Origin: Actinomadura rayongensis
GTDB taxonomy: Bacteria > Actinomycetota > Actinomycetes > Streptosporangiales > Streptosporangiaceae
NCBI RefSeq assembly: GCF_009831215.1
Contig: NZ_WUTW01000002.1
Location: forward strand, 868,001 to 932,000
DNA: 64,000 nucleotides
Direction: 5' to 3'
The notes under the pieces were generated by a model. That model was not told the DNA's origin. It searched no databases and was given only the letters and a program-made list of their open reading frames with translations. The first letter of the stretch is position 1; each line of letters begins with the position of its first letter. A program made the translations under genes and the position numbers. Below, in pieces: positions 41,031 through 49,757 of this stretch.

Positions 41031-42329
41031 TCAGGAGAGATCGAGGAACCGGTCGAGGACGCGGGCGCCGAAGCGCAGCCCGTCCACCGGGACGCGCTCG
41101 TCCACCCCGTGGAACATGCCGGAGAAGTCCAGGTCGGGGGGCAGGCGCAGCGGCGCGAACCCGAAGCAGCGGATGCCGAGCTTGGCGAAGTGCTTGGCGT
41201 CCGTGCCGCCGCTGAGGCAGTACGGGACGGGCAGCGCGTCCGGGTCCTCGCCGAGCAGCGCCTCTTCCATCGCCGCGACGAGCGCGCCCTCGTAGTCGGT
41301 CTCCAGCGCCTGGTCGTGGTAGACGAAGTCGCGCTCGACGCCGGGGCCGAGCAGGCCGTCGACGGTCGCGAAGAACTCGTCCTCGTGGCCGGGCAGGAAG
41401 CGCCCGTCGACCTGCGCGGTGGCCTCCTGCGGGATGACGTTGGTCTTGTAGCCGGCGTCCAGGCGCGTCGGGTTGATCGTGTTGCGCAGCGTCGCGCCGA
41501 TCATGCGGGCGAGCGGGCCGAGGTCGGCGAGGGCCTTCTCGGGGTCGTCCGGGTCGAACTCGACGCCGTACGCCAGGCACGCCCGCTCCAGGAACGCCCG
41601 GACGGTCTTGGTCAGCCGGATCGGGAACTCGTGCTGCCCGAGCCGTCCGACGGCCGCCGCGAGCGCGGTGACGGCGTTGTCCGGATGCACCATCGAACCG
41701 TGCCCGGCCGTCCCCTTGGCGGTCAGGTTCATCCAGGCGATGCCCTTCTCCGCCGTCTCGATCAGGTACATCCGCTTGTCGCCCGGGACGGTCAGACTGA
41801 ACCCGCCGACCTCCCCGACCGCCTCACCGACGCCCTCGAACAGCTCGGGATGCTCCTGGACGAGCCACTTCGCCCCCCACGCCCCGCCGGCCTCCTCGTC
41901 GGCCAGGAAGGCGAGCACGATGTCGCGCGGCGGACGCCGTCCAGAGCGCATCCGATCCCGGACGACGGCCAGGATCATGGCGTCCATGTCCTTCATGTCG
42001 ACGGCGCCGCGCCCCCACACGCACCCGTCGGCGATCTCCCCGCCGAATGGGTCACGCGTCCAGTCGGCGGCCTTCGCGGGCACAACGTCCAGATGCCCGT
42101 GCAGCAACAGCGCGTCCCGAGACCGATCCTCACCCTCGATGCGGGCGACAAGACTCGTCCGCCCAGGATGCGACTCGAAAAGCTGCGCCTCGACCCCCAC
42201 GTCGGCAAGCTTCTCGGCAACGTACTCGGCCGCGACCCGCTCCCCCGGCCCCGAGTTGTCCCCGGGGTTGCTGGTGTCGATCCGGATGAGTTCCTGGCAG
42301 AACTGGACGACCTCGTCCTCGGCGGTCAT
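41031..42329 (-). CDS. M20/M28-type metallopeptidase (ArgE/DapE family)
   Basis: A 432-residue zinc peptidase. Metal ligands and catalytic residues are visible: LLLHGHLDVVPA (His and catalytic Asp), VWGRGAVDMKD (bridging Asp), LAFLADEEAGG (catalytic Glu pair) and a late His in SGGTDAKHFA. A dimerisation domain lies between (GTAGHGSMVHPDNA). It hydrolyses small peptides or N-acylated amino acids in the cytoplasm; the exact substrate cannot be read. Stand-alone gene. Confidence 0.92.
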   Translation of the reverse strand: MTAEDEVVQFCQELIRIDTSNPGDNSGPGERVAAEYVAEKLADVGVEAQLFESHPGRTSLVARIEGEDRSRDALLLHGHLDVVPAKAADWTRDPFGGEIADGCVWGRGAVDMKDMDAMILAVVRDRMRSGRRPPRDIVLAFLADEEAGGAWGAKWLVQEHPELFEGVGEAVGEVGGFSLTVPGDKRMYLIETAEKGIAWMNLTAKGTAGHGSMVHPDNAVTALAAAVGRLGQHEFPIRLTKTVRAFLERACLAYGVEFDPDDPEKALADLGPLARMIGATLRNTINPTRLDAGYKTNVIPQEATAQVDGRFLPGHEDEFFATVDGLLGPGVERDFVYHDQALETDYEGALVAAMEEALLGEDPDALPVPYCLSGGTDAKHFAKLGIRCFGFAPLRLPPDLDFSGMFHGVDERVPVDGLRFGARVLDRFLDLS

Positions 42330-42457
42330 CAGGCATCACCTTCAGGCTGGGCGACTGTCCCCTACACGACCATGGTGCCCGCTCTATCGACGTCGCCGCG
42401 ACTCACGAGCTTTGGTATGGTGAAGCCGCGCCGCAGCCCACTGCGGCCTGCACCCCG

Positions 42458-42543
42458 GTCCGGGTGGCGGAATAGGCAGACGCGCTAGCTTGAGGTGCTA
42501 GTGCCCTTTACGGGGCATGGGGGTTCAAGTCCCCCCTCGGACA
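42458..42543 (+). tRNA. tRNA-Leu (anticodon GAG)
   Basis: An 86-base type II tRNA. Acceptor GTCCGGG pairs with CTCGGAC (one G-U), the anticodon stem CTAGC/GCTAG holds TTGAGGT (anticodon GAG), the long variable arm is TGCCCTTTACGGGGCA and the T-arm holds GGTTCAAGTCC. CCA is not encoded. It is followed by a terminator and by the arsenic island. Confidence 0.95.
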
Positions 42544-42623
42544 CACACTGCTGATCGAAGATCGGGCGCATGTCCGATCAGCCGGTCCGGGTCGATGTTC
42601 CTCTCGACCCGGGCCGTTTCTGC
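42537..42623. repeat. Left direct repeat of the tRNA-Leu island
   Basis: The last bases of tRNA-Leu plus about 80 downstream bases (including CCGATCAGCCGGTCCGGG) recur at 54195-54278 with roughly 80-85 percent identity and two small gaps. The pair encloses 11.6 kb of arsenic, iron and regulatory genes. It looks like an attachment-site duplication or a duplicated tRNA terminator that allowed insertion. Confidence 0.6.
42584..42615 (+). terminator. Terminator after tRNA-Leu
   Basis: GGTCCGGGTCGA (42584-42595) pairs with TCGACCCGGGCC (42604-42615; one G-U pair), followed by GTTTCTGCTTTG. A related hairpin is conserved in the right repeat at 54241-54270. The rest of 42616-42832 shows no gene. 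Confidence 0.8.
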
Positions 42624-42832
42624 TTTGTCGGATGATCACGCGGCGGCGGGTGGCCCGGTCGTCGTGGTGAGGACGGTCACGCGTTCGCAGGGGCCGTGGG
42701 TGGTGGGGCCGCAGGACGGTCTCGAACGCGGCGGCCCGCTCGTCCGGCAAGGCACCGGTGAATACCGCTCTCCGCATGGGAATGCCGCGGTCGGGCATCC
42801 ATTCGTTGCTGTGGACGACGTCGGGAGTCGTG

Positions 42833-44044
42833 ATGGGCGCGATCGGGGATGCGTTGAAGCTCGCCGGGTCGATGACCTGGGAGATCCTCTGGGCTTTGAT
42901 TCTGGGGTTCGCGCTGTCGGCGGTGGTGCAGGCGGTCGTGCGTCGATCGACGGTCGTCCGGCTGCTGGGGGACGGCCGGCCGAGGACGCTGGCGATCGCG
43001 GCCGGGCTGGGCGCGGCCTCCTCGTCGTGCTCCTACGCCGCCGTGGCGCTGGCACGGTCGCTGTTCCGCAAGGGGGCGAGCTTCGCCGCCGCGATGGCGT
43101 TCGAGATCGGCTCCACCAACCTGGTGATCGAGCTGGGCGTCATTCTGGGCCTGTTGATGGGTTGGCAGTTCACTGCGGCCGAGTTCGTCGGCGGCCCGAT
43201 CATGATCGTGTTTCTGGCGCTGCTGTTCCGGCTCTTTCTGCGCGACAAGCTGTTGCGCGAAGCGCGCGAGCAGGCCGGGTGCGGGCTCGCCGGGTCGATG
43301 GAAGGGCATGCCGCCATGGACATGTCCGTCCGGAAGAAGGGCGGCTTCTGGAACCGGCTGGTCTCCGGGGACGGCTTCACCTCGGTCGCCCATGTGTTCG
43401 TCATGGAATGGGCCGCGATCCTCCGTGACCTGGTCCTCGGTCTGCTCATCGCCGGTGCGGTCGCCGCCTGGGTGCCGGACTCGTTCTGGAACGCGCTCTT
43501 CCTGACCGGTCACCCTGTGGCGGCCGAGATCTGGGGTCCGCTGATCGGCCCGATCGTGGCGGTCCTGTCGTTCGTCTGCTCGATCGGCAACGTCCCGCTG
43601 GCCGCGGTGCTGTGGAACGGCGGAATCAGCTTCGGCGGCGTGGTCGCCTTCATCTTCGCCGACCTCATCATCGTCCCGATCGTGAACATCTACCGTAAGT
43701 ACTACGGCATGCGCACCGCGTTGTTCATCACCGCCACCTTTTATGCCGCCATGGTCGCCGCCGGCTACGCCGTCGAGATCCTCTTCGGCGCCGCCCATCT
43801 GGTTCCCGGCGAGCGGAACGCCACCGCGGTCATGGAAGCCCACTTCGAGTGGAACTACACGACCTGGCTCAATTTCGCCTTCCTGACCCTGGCCGCCGTC
43901 CTGGTCGTCAGGTTCGTCCGCACGGGCGGCGTCCCGATGCTGAAGATGATGGGCGGCTCCCCCGGCGCCGACCACCACGAGCATCAAGGGAACGCGGAAC
44001 AGGGCGGAGCGGCGCAGGCCGATCGCACCCACCGCGATGGCTAG
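42833..44044 (+). CDS. ArsP/DUF318-type permease
   Basis: A 403-residue permease. ATG 42833 is chosen for its position behind GGGAG and for the family-like start GAIGDALKLAGSMTWEILWA; upstream starts in the same frame exist. It has about eight membrane helices with the family Cys motifs (AASSSCSYAAVAL and FVCSIGNVPLAAVLW) and an acidic-turn loop (GPLIGPIVAVLS). Related ArsP proteins export trivalent organoarsenicals; others of unknown substrate are common in ars islands. A His/Glu-rich C-terminal tail (DHHEHQ) may bind metal. It is the first gene after tRNA-Leu. Confidence 0.8.
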   Translation: MGAIGDALKLAGSMTWEILWALILGFALSAVVQAVVRRSTVVRLLGDGRPRTLAIAAGLGAASSSCSYAAVALARSLFRKGASFAAAMAFEIGSTNLVIELGVILGLLMGWQFTAAEFVGGPIMIVFLALLFRLFLRDKLLREAREQAGCGLAGSMEGHAAMDMSVRKKGGFWNRLVSGDGFTSVAHVFVMEWAAILRDLVLGLLIAGAVAAWVPDSFWNALFLTGHPVAAEIWGPLIGPIVAVLSFVCSIGNVPLAAVLWNGGISFGGVVAFIFADLIIVPIVNIYRKYYGMRTALFITATFYAAMVAAGYAVEILFGAAHLVPGERNATAVMEAHFEWNYTTWLNFAFLTLAAVLVVRFVRTGGVPMLKMMGGSPGADHHEHQGNAEQGGAAQADRTHRDG

Positions 44045-44421
44045 GCGAAGGACGGTGCGCTGTATCAGGCGGGTCATCCCGAATGTCGGACGGCCGGCGA
44101 GCAGGTCGCCCGGGAGGAACGCGCCGGGTGACGTGGGTTCCACGTTGTACTGGGTGACGGTGCGGCAGGGTGATCGCGGCCTGGGCGCAGGCATAGAGCG
44201 TCAGGCCCGAGCAGGCGTCCTGCGCCGTCTGACGGAGCAGCGCGAGGTCCTGGTGGGCGAAGTGGCCGAGCGTCGCGGACTGGTCGAGCATGGCCTACGG
44301 GTCGGCCGGCGACGCGAAGCGCCGGATCGGTCGCGCCGTCCTCGCTACGCGATCGAGGCCGCGCTCGCCATCGAGGGCCTTCCGGCGGCCGTCCGGCCGC
44401 TCGCGCAGGCCGTTGTCCTGC
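44045..44421. other. Intergenic stretch without a convincing gene
   Basis: It lies between the convergent permease and arsR genes. A 133-codon frame on the plus strand and a partly overlapping one on the minus strand show no motif, no ribosome site and mixed codon bias. It may be decayed sequence; nothing recognisable. Confidence 0.4.
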
Positions 44422-44787
44422 TCATCGGGCTCCGGTGAGAGCCGGGAGCGCGAACAGTCCCGACAGGCGGGTGAGCGCGGCGGGGATCGGGCGGTAGTAG
44501 ACCCAGGTTCCGCGGCGTTCGCCTTCGATGAGGCCGGCTTGGCGCAGGACTTTCAGGTGGTGGGAGATCGTCGGGGCGGTCAGGTCGAACGGTCCGGTGA
44601 GGTCGCAGACGCACGCCTCCCCGCCTTCGTGGGACGCGATGAGGTTCAGCAGCCGCAGCCGGACGGGGTCGGACAGGGCTTTGAAGACCTTGGCCAGGTC
44701 GGCGGCCTCGGCTTCGTCCATGACCGGGCCGGACAGCGGTGCGCAGCACCGAGCGGTGACGTCTTCCAACCCGAGCGACTTCGACAT
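44422..44787 (-). CDS. arsR: ArsR-family metalloid-responsive repressor
   Basis: A 121-residue winged-helix repressor from ATG 44787. Core: LAKVFKALSDPVRLRLLNLI, the ECV/ACVCDL alpha-3 metal site (EACVCDLTGPFDLT) and the recognition helix TAPTISHHLKVLRQAGLIEG with wing GERRGTWVYYRPI. N-terminal CC (RCCAPL) could complete a three-Cys arsenite site. It is divergent from the flavoprotein operon and probably represses both directions. Confidence 0.92.
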   Translation of the reverse strand: MSKSLGLEDVTARCCAPLSGPVMDEAEAADLAKVFKALSDPVRLRLLNLIASHEGGEACVCDLTGPFDLTAPTISHHLKVLRQAGLIEGERRGTWVYYRPIPAALTRLSGLFALPALTGAR

Positions 44788-44794
44788 ACTTCTA

Positions 44795-44848
44795 ATTTGA
44801 CATCCATCTATCCTCCGATGCAAACTGAGCCTTGATTAGACAGATATC
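44795..44848. promoter_or_regulatory. Direct-repeat operator candidate between arsR and the flavoprotein operon
   Basis: ATTTGACATCCATC (44795-44808) and ATTAGACAGATATC (44835-44848) share ATTnGACAnnnATC, 40 bp apart in an AT-rich gap. They resemble ArsR-type half sites and would let one repressor control both divergent promoters. Confidence 0.45.
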
Positions 44849-44871
44849 GAAGCAGGATGGCGGGAGACACC

Positions 44872-46401
44872 GTGAGCGACACCATCGACCCCCAGGCCTC
44901 CGGGGACGCGGCGAGCTGCTGCGGGGTGAACGCCTGCTGCACCGACGCCGAGCAGGCCGCCGACCCCGGCCGCACCGTCCTGGAGGCCAAGACCGACGCC
45001 GGATGCGGCTGCGTGAACGCCGACGACCGCGGCGCGCTGCCGGTCGTGGTGATCGGGGCCGGGCCGGTCGGGCTGGCCGCCGCCGCGCATCTGGCCGAGC
45101 GGGGGCTGGAGTTCCTCGTCCTGGAGGCGGGCGATCGGGTCGGCGCGGCGGTTGCCGCGTGGGGGCATGTGCGGCTGTTCTCGCCGTGGCGGTACGACAC
45201 CGATGCCGCCGCGCGGCGCCTGCTGGAGCCCACCGGCTGGACGGCGCCGCCCGCTGACGACCTCCCCACCGGCGCCGACCTGGTCCGCGACTACCTGGTG
45301 CCGCTGTCGCGCGTCCCGGCGCTGGCCGACCGGATCCGCACCGGGGCGCGGGTCGTCGCGATCTCCCGCGACGGCGCCGACGCCACCCGCAGCATCGGCC
45401 GCGACGAGCATCCGCTGCTGGTCCGCGTCCGCGACGCCGACGGGACGGTGCGGGACGTGCGCACCCGCGCGGTCATCGACGCCTCCGGCACCTGGGGGCG
45501 GTCCAACCCGATCGGGCACTCCGGGCTCCCCGCGCCCGGTGAGGAGGACGCGGCGCCGTATCTGGCCGGGCCGCTGCCGGACGTGCCGGGCCGCGACCGC
45601 GCCCGCTTCGCCGGACGGCACGCGCTGGTCGTCGGCGCGGGTCACTCGGCCGCCGGCACGCTGCTCGCCCTGGCCGAACTCGCCGAGACCGAGCCCGGCA
45701 CCCGCATCACCTGGGCCGTTCGCGGCACGTCGGTCGCACGGCTGTACGGCGGCGGGGACGCCGACGAGCTGCCCGCCCGGGGCGCGCTGGGAACCCGGCT
45801 GAAGGAGGCCGTCGCCGCCGGGAGGGTCGAGCTGGTCCGCGGGTTCGCCGTCACCGGCCTGACCGCCGACGGCGACACCGTCCGCGTCACCGGCACGACC
45901 CCGGACGGAGAACGCGTCGTCACGGCGCACACCGTGGTCGGCGCCACCGGGTTTCGGCCCGACCTGGAGCTGCTGCGCGAGGTCCGCGTCGAGCTGGACC
46001 CCGCGACTGAGGCACCGGTGCGGCTCGCGCCGCTCATCGACCCCAACTTCCACAGCTGCGGGACCGTCCCGCCGCACGGCGAACGCGTCCTGGCCCATCC
46101 CGAGACCGGGTTCTACTTGGCCGGGATGAAGAGCTACGGCCGCGCCCCGACGTTCCTGCTGGCCACCGGGTACGAGCAGGTCCGCTCCATCGTCGCCGCG
46201 CTGGCCGGGGACCGCGAGGCGGCCGACACCGTCCACCTGGACCTGCCCGAGACCGGTGTCTGCTCCACCGATCCGTCCGGCGCGGACGAGGAGTCGGCGT
46301 GCTGCGGGTCGGCCGCCGAACCGGTCACCATCGGCGTCGGCGCGCCGGTGGGCGTGGGGTTCGCGACCGGGCAGGCGCACGGCCGCTCCGGGGACGCCTG
46401 A
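44872..46401 (+). CDS. Cys-rich FAD/NAD(P)-binding oxidoreductase of the ars cluster (ArsO-like)
   Basis: A 509-residue protein; GTG 44872 follows GGGAGAC, whereas ATG 44857 has no ribosome site. Residues about 15-45 contain CCxxxxCC and CxC clusters (SCCGVNACC, GCGCV). The FAD motif is VVVIGAGPVGLAAAAHLAER, a second dinucleotide motif is HALVVGAGHSAAGTLLALA, and ATGFRPDLE fits the flavoprotein monooxygenase family; a C-terminal CC (ESACCG) adds another thiol pair. Similar genes in actinobacterial ars islands are annotated ArsO or FAD-dependent oxidoreductase; their exact reaction is not settled. The thiol clusters suggest direct metalloid binding. Confidence 0.85.
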   Translation: MSDTIDPQASGDAASCCGVNACCTDAEQAADPGRTVLEAKTDAGCGCVNADDRGALPVVVIGAGPVGLAAAAHLAERGLEFLVLEAGDRVGAAVAAWGHVRLFSPWRYDTDAAARRLLEPTGWTAPPADDLPTGADLVRDYLVPLSRVPALADRIRTGARVVAISRDGADATRSIGRDEHPLLVRVRDADGTVRDVRTRAVIDASGTWGRSNPIGHSGLPAPGEEDAAPYLAGPLPDVPGRDRARFAGRHALVVGAGHSAAGTLLALAELAETEPGTRITWAVRGTSVARLYGGGDADELPARGALGTRLKEAVAAGRVELVRGFAVTGLTADGDTVRVTGTTPDGERVVTAHTVVGATGFRPDLELLREVRVELDPATEAPVRLAPLIDPNFHSCGTVPPHGERVLAHPETGFYLAGMKSYGRAPTFLLATGYEQVRSIVAALAGDREAADTVHLDLPETGVCSTDPSGADEESACCGSAAEPVTIGVGAPVGVGFATGQAHGRSGDA

Positions 46402-46407
46402 CCCCCG

Positions 46408-47703
46408 GTGTCGCCGGAGATCCGCGGGCCGGTGGCCGATGCCACCGGCCCGCCCGGTTCCCGCCGACCGGGCCGGGTTCGGCGGGTCGTCGACGGCCCG
46501 AACGGTGTGCTCGTCGCCCTGTGCGTCACCGAGATCACCAGTTGGGGCGTGCTGTACTACGCGTTCACGGTGCTCGCCCCGTCCATCACCGCCGACACCG
46601 GCTGGTCGGCGCCCGCCGTGACCGCCGCGTTCTCCGCCGCGCTCGTCGTCGCCGCGCTCACCGGCATCCCCGTCGGCCGTGTCCTGGACCGGCGCGGGCC
46701 GCGCGTCCTGATGACGGCCGGGTCGGTCGTCGCGGCCGGGGCCGTCGTCGCCGTCGCGCTCGCCCCGACGCCGCTGTGGTTCGCGGCGGCGTGGCTGCTG
46801 GCCGGGACCGCGATGGCCGCCGTGCTCTACCAGCCCGCCTTCGCCGCGCTCACCCGCTACCACGCGCCCCGCCACCTGAGCGCCCTCACGACCCTGACGC
46901 TCGTCGCAGGTCTGGCAAGCACCGTCTTCGCGCCTTTCACCAGCGCTTTGGCCAATCATCTGACCTGGCGCGGCACCTACCTCGTCCTGGCCGCCGTGCT
47001 GGCCGCCGTCACCGTCCCGCTGCACGCCCTCGCCCTGCGCCGCCCCTGGCCCGCACCCGAAACCCATCACAGGGGAGGCGACGAAGACGTCGCGCGAAGC
47101 CGTGTACGGGAGATCGTGCGCAGTCGTGCGTTCTGGGTGCTGGCCGCCGCGCTCACCCTGTCGGCGTTCGCGACGTACGCCGTCCTGACCAACCTCATTC
47201 CCCTGCTCATTGGCCGCGGCGCCAGCCCCGCCACCGCCGCGTGGGCGCTCGGCCTGGGCGGCGCCGGGCAGGTAGCCGGACGCCTGGGCCACCGGCGCCT
47301 CGTCCGGCACACCACCGTCCGGTCCCGGACCGTGGGAATCCTGGCGGGTTCGGCCGCCGCCACCGCCGCTCTCGCCGCCCTTCCCGGCCCGACCGCCCTG
47401 CTCATCGCCGTGGCGGTCCTGGCCGGAACCACGCGCGGCGTCACCACCCTGCTCCAGGCCACCGCCGTCACCGACCGGTGGGGCCCTGCCGCCTACGGCA
47501 CCCTGTCGGGCCTGCTCAGCGCGCCCGTCACCGTCGCCGGGGCCATAGCCCCCGCCGCAGGCGCCGCCCTGGCCACCGCGCTCGGCGGCTACCCGCGCCT
47601 GTTCGCCGCCCTCACCGTCATCGCCGCCGCAGCCGCGCTCCTTGCCGTCGGCAGCATCCCCGCCCGCCCGGCCGGCCGACGTCCTCCCCACCAGCGGAAG
47701 TAG
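46408..47703 (+). CDS. Major facilitator superfamily transporter in the ars cluster
   Basis: A 431-residue protein from GTG 46408, seven bases after the flavoprotein stop, with about twelve membrane helices (EITSWGVLYYAFTVLAPSI, the loop GRVLDRRGPRVLMTAG with the MFS A-motif). It may export an arsenical product of the flavoprotein, but the substrate is not readable. ArsJ is normally paired with a GAPDH gene, which is absent here, so I do not assign that name. Confidence 0.85.
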   Translation: MSPEIRGPVADATGPPGSRRPGRVRRVVDGPNGVLVALCVTEITSWGVLYYAFTVLAPSITADTGWSAPAVTAAFSAALVVAALTGIPVGRVLDRRGPRVLMTAGSVVAAGAVVAVALAPTPLWFAAAWLLAGTAMAAVLYQPAFAALTRYHAPRHLSALTTLTLVAGLASTVFAPFTSALANHLTWRGTYLVLAAVLAAVTVPLHALALRRPWPAPETHHRGGDEDVARSRVREIVRSRAFWVLAAALTLSAFATYAVLTNLIPLLIGRGASPATAAWALGLGGAGQVAGRLGHRRLVRHTTVRSRTVGILAGSAAATAALAALPGPTALLIAVAVLAGTTRGVTTLLQATAVTDRWGPAAYGTLSGLLSAPVTVAGAIAPAAGAALATALGGYPRLFAALTVIAAAAALLAVGSIPARPAGRRPPHQRK

Positions 47704-47738
47704 TGGAGAATCGCACACCGACCTCATATCATCCTCCA

Positions 47739-48050
47739 GTGATATCAGTGGAAAGTGATGTGTTGCGGCTGCTGGCCGACCCGCTGCGCGCGCAGATCGT
47801 GTCCCTGCTCGCCCGCGAAGCGCTCTGCACCTGCCATCTGATCGAGATGACCGGGGCCAAGCAGACCAACATCTCCAACCACCTGCGCGCCCTGCGCAAG
47901 GCGGGCGTGGTCGACACCGAGCCGTGCGGACGCTTCACCTACTACCGGCTGCGTCCCGACGTGCTGGACGAGCTGGCCGCGCGGATGACCGAACTGGCCG
48001 ACGCCGCGCGCGCCGTCCGCGCCGACGCACGAAAGAGGCCCTGCACGTGA
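47739..48050 (+). CDS. arsR: Second ArsR-family repressor
   Basis: A 103-residue repressor. GTG 47739 starts inside the sequence TGATATCA (47740-47747), a palindrome that may be its operator; GTG 47748 is an alternative start. Core: LRLLADPLRAQIVSLL, a metal motif ALCTCHLIEM, helix TNISNHLRALRKAGVVD, wing PCGRFTYYRL. Its stop overlaps the ACR3 start, so it autoregulates the efflux and reductase genes. Confidence 0.9.
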   Translation: MISVESDVLRLLADPLRAQIVSLLAREALCTCHLIEMTGAKQTNISNHLRALRKAGVVDTEPCGRFTYYRLRPDVLDELAARMTELADAARAVRADARKRPCT

Positions 48051-49144
48051 CCCGAACGCAGCAGGCGCGCACCGCGCCGGACGTCGTCGCGGGCCTGTCC
48101 GTCCTGGACCGGTTCCTGCCGGTGTGGATCATCGCCGCGATGGCGGCCGGGCTCGGACTCGGACGCGCCGTCCCCGGCCTGGACGACGCCCTGAGCAAGG
48201 TCGAGGCCGGGGGGATCTCGGTCCCCATCGCGCTCGGGCTGCTGGTCATGATGTACCCGGTGCTGGCCAAGGTCCGCTACGACCGGCTCGACACCGTCAC
48301 CGGCGACCGGCGGCTGATGCTCGCCTCGCTCGTCCTGAACTGGGTCGTCGGCCCCGCCGTCATGTTCGCTCTGGCGTGGATCTTCCTGCCCGACCTGCCC
48401 GCCTACCGGACGGGCCTGATCGTCGTCGGGCTCGCCCGCTGCATCGCGATGGTGATCATCTGGAACGACCTGGCGTGCGGGGACCGGGAGGCCGCCGCCG
48501 TCCTGGTCGCGTTGAACTCGGTGTTCCAGGTCGTCGCGTTCGGCGGGCTCGGCTGGTTCTACCTCGACGTGCTCCCCGGCTGGCTCGGCCTGGCCCAAGA
48601 CGACCTGCACTTCTCCGTCGGCAAGATCGTCGTGAACGTGCTGGTGTTCCTCGGCGTCCCGCTGCTGGCCGGGTACCTCACCCGCCGCGTCGGCGAGAAG
48701 ACCAAGGGCCGCGCCTGGTACGAGGCGCGATTCCTGCCCCGCATCGGGCCCGCTGCGCTGTACGGGCTGCTGTTCACCATCGTCGTCCTGTTCGCCCTCC
48801 AAGGCGACACGATCACCTCCCGGCCGGGGGACGTCGCCCGCATCGCCCTCCCCCTGCTGGCCTACTTCGCCCTCATGTGGGGCGGCTCCTTCGCCCTCGG
48901 ACGCGCCATCGGCCTGCCCTACCCGCGCACCGCGACCCTGGCGTTCACGGCGGCGGGCAACAACTTCGAACTCGCCATCGCCGTCGCGATCGGCACCTTC
49001 GGCGTCACGTCCGGGCAGGCGCTGTCCGGCGTCGTCGGGCCGCTGATCGAGGTCCCCGTCCTGGTCGCCCTGGTCTACGTCTCACTGTGGCTGCGCCGCC
49101 GCTACCCCGCGGCAACGAGCCCGCCCGCGCCGGATCCACGGTGA
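48047..49144 (+). CDS. acr3: Arsenite efflux transporter, ACR3 family
   Basis: A 365-residue transporter from GTG 48047 (AAAGAGG upstream), overlapping arsR. About ten membrane helices; the family's essential Cys is in LARCIAMVIIWNDLACGD, and GNNFELAIAVAIGTFG is the second conserved motif. It exports arsenite using the proton gradient. It is the core of the resistance operon. Confidence 0.94.
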   Translation: MTRTQQARTAPDVVAGLSVLDRFLPVWIIAAMAAGLGLGRAVPGLDDALSKVEAGGISVPIALGLLVMMYPVLAKVRYDRLDTVTGDRRLMLASLVLNWVVGPAVMFALAWIFLPDLPAYRTGLIVVGLARCIAMVIIWNDLACGDREAAAVLVALNSVFQVVAFGGLGWFYLDVLPGWLGLAQDDLHFSVGKIVVNVLVFLGVPLLAGYLTRRVGEKTKGRAWYEARFLPRIGPAALYGLLFTIVVLFALQGDTITSRPGDVARIALPLLAYFALMWGGSFALGRAIGLPYPRTATLAFTAAGNNFELAIAVAIGTFGVTSGQALSGVVGPLIEVPVLVALVYVSLWLRRRYPAATSPPAPDPR

Positions 49145-49332
49145 CCACCGCGCATCCGGTCTTCGACCGCATCGCCGCCTGGCTCACCGAACGCCTCCAC
49201 GGCCCGGTCTCGGCGGAAACCGCCCGGCGACTGGTCGTGGACTCCTACGACCGGCTGCGCACCCACGCACGCGTGGACACCCACCTCGTCACCGACCTGC
49301 TCGCCGACCTCGATCAGCAAGGAACGCGATGA
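49141..49332 (+). CDS. Small three-helix protein between ACR3 and ArsC
   Basis: A 63-residue protein from GTG 49141 overlapping the ACR3 stop, and itself overlapping arsC (ATGA). It is predicted all-helical (DRIAAWLTERL, SAETARRLVVDSYDRL, DTHLVTDLLADLDQQG). The same helical unit is often fused to actinobacterial arsenate reductases as a dimerisation domain; here it is a separate gene. Confidence 0.8.
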   Translation: MTTAHPVFDRIAAWLTERLHGPVSAETARRLVVDSYDRLRTHARVDTHLVTDLLADLDQQGTR

Positions 49333-49757
49333 CCGACAAGCCCAGCGTCCTGTTCGTCTGCGTCCACAACGCCGGACGCTCCCAGATGGCCGCCACCTAC
49401 CTCACCCACCTCGCCGGCGACCGCGTCGACGTTCGCTCCGCAGGCTCTGCACCCGCCGACCACATCAACCCCGCCGTCGTTGCCGCGATGGCCGAAGAAG
49501 GCATCGACCTGTCCGCCGAGACCCCCAAGGTCCTCACCGCGGACGCCGTCCGAGCCTCCGACGTCGTCATCACGATGGGCTGCGGCGACGCCTGCCCCAT
49601 CTTCCCCGGCAAGCGCTACCTCGACTGGATACTCGACGACCCCGCCGGACACGGCATCGACGCCGTCCGCCCCATCCGCGACGAGATCCGCACCCGCGTC
49701 CAGACCCTGATCACCGAACTCACCGACCCGGCGACCCGCCGACCACCGCAAGCTTGA
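49329..49757 (+). CDS. arsC: Arsenate reductase, LMW-phosphatase type
   Basis: A 142-residue enzyme. The P-loop is CVHNAGRSQM (nucleophile Cys, then Arg); MGCGDACPIFPG carries the two resolving cysteines, and the YLDWILDDPAG loop holds the general-acid Asp. The fold and Cys set fit mycothiol- or thioredoxin-dependent arsenate reductases (Staphylococcus ArsC type). It supplies arsenite to the ACR3 pump encoded just upstream. Confidence 0.94.
   Translation: MTDKPSVLFVCVHNAGRSQMAATYLTHLAGDRVDVRSAGSAPADHINPAVVAAMAEEGIDLSAETPKVLTADAVRASDVVITMGCGDACPIFPGKRYLDWILDDPAGHGIDAVRPIRDEIRTRVQTLITELTDPATRRPPQA

Noticed and set aside
47720..47750. MFS gene at 46408 named arsJ
   Set aside because: ArsJ is normally coupled to a GAPDH gene for thioarsenate-type export; none is present, so only the superfamily is assigned.
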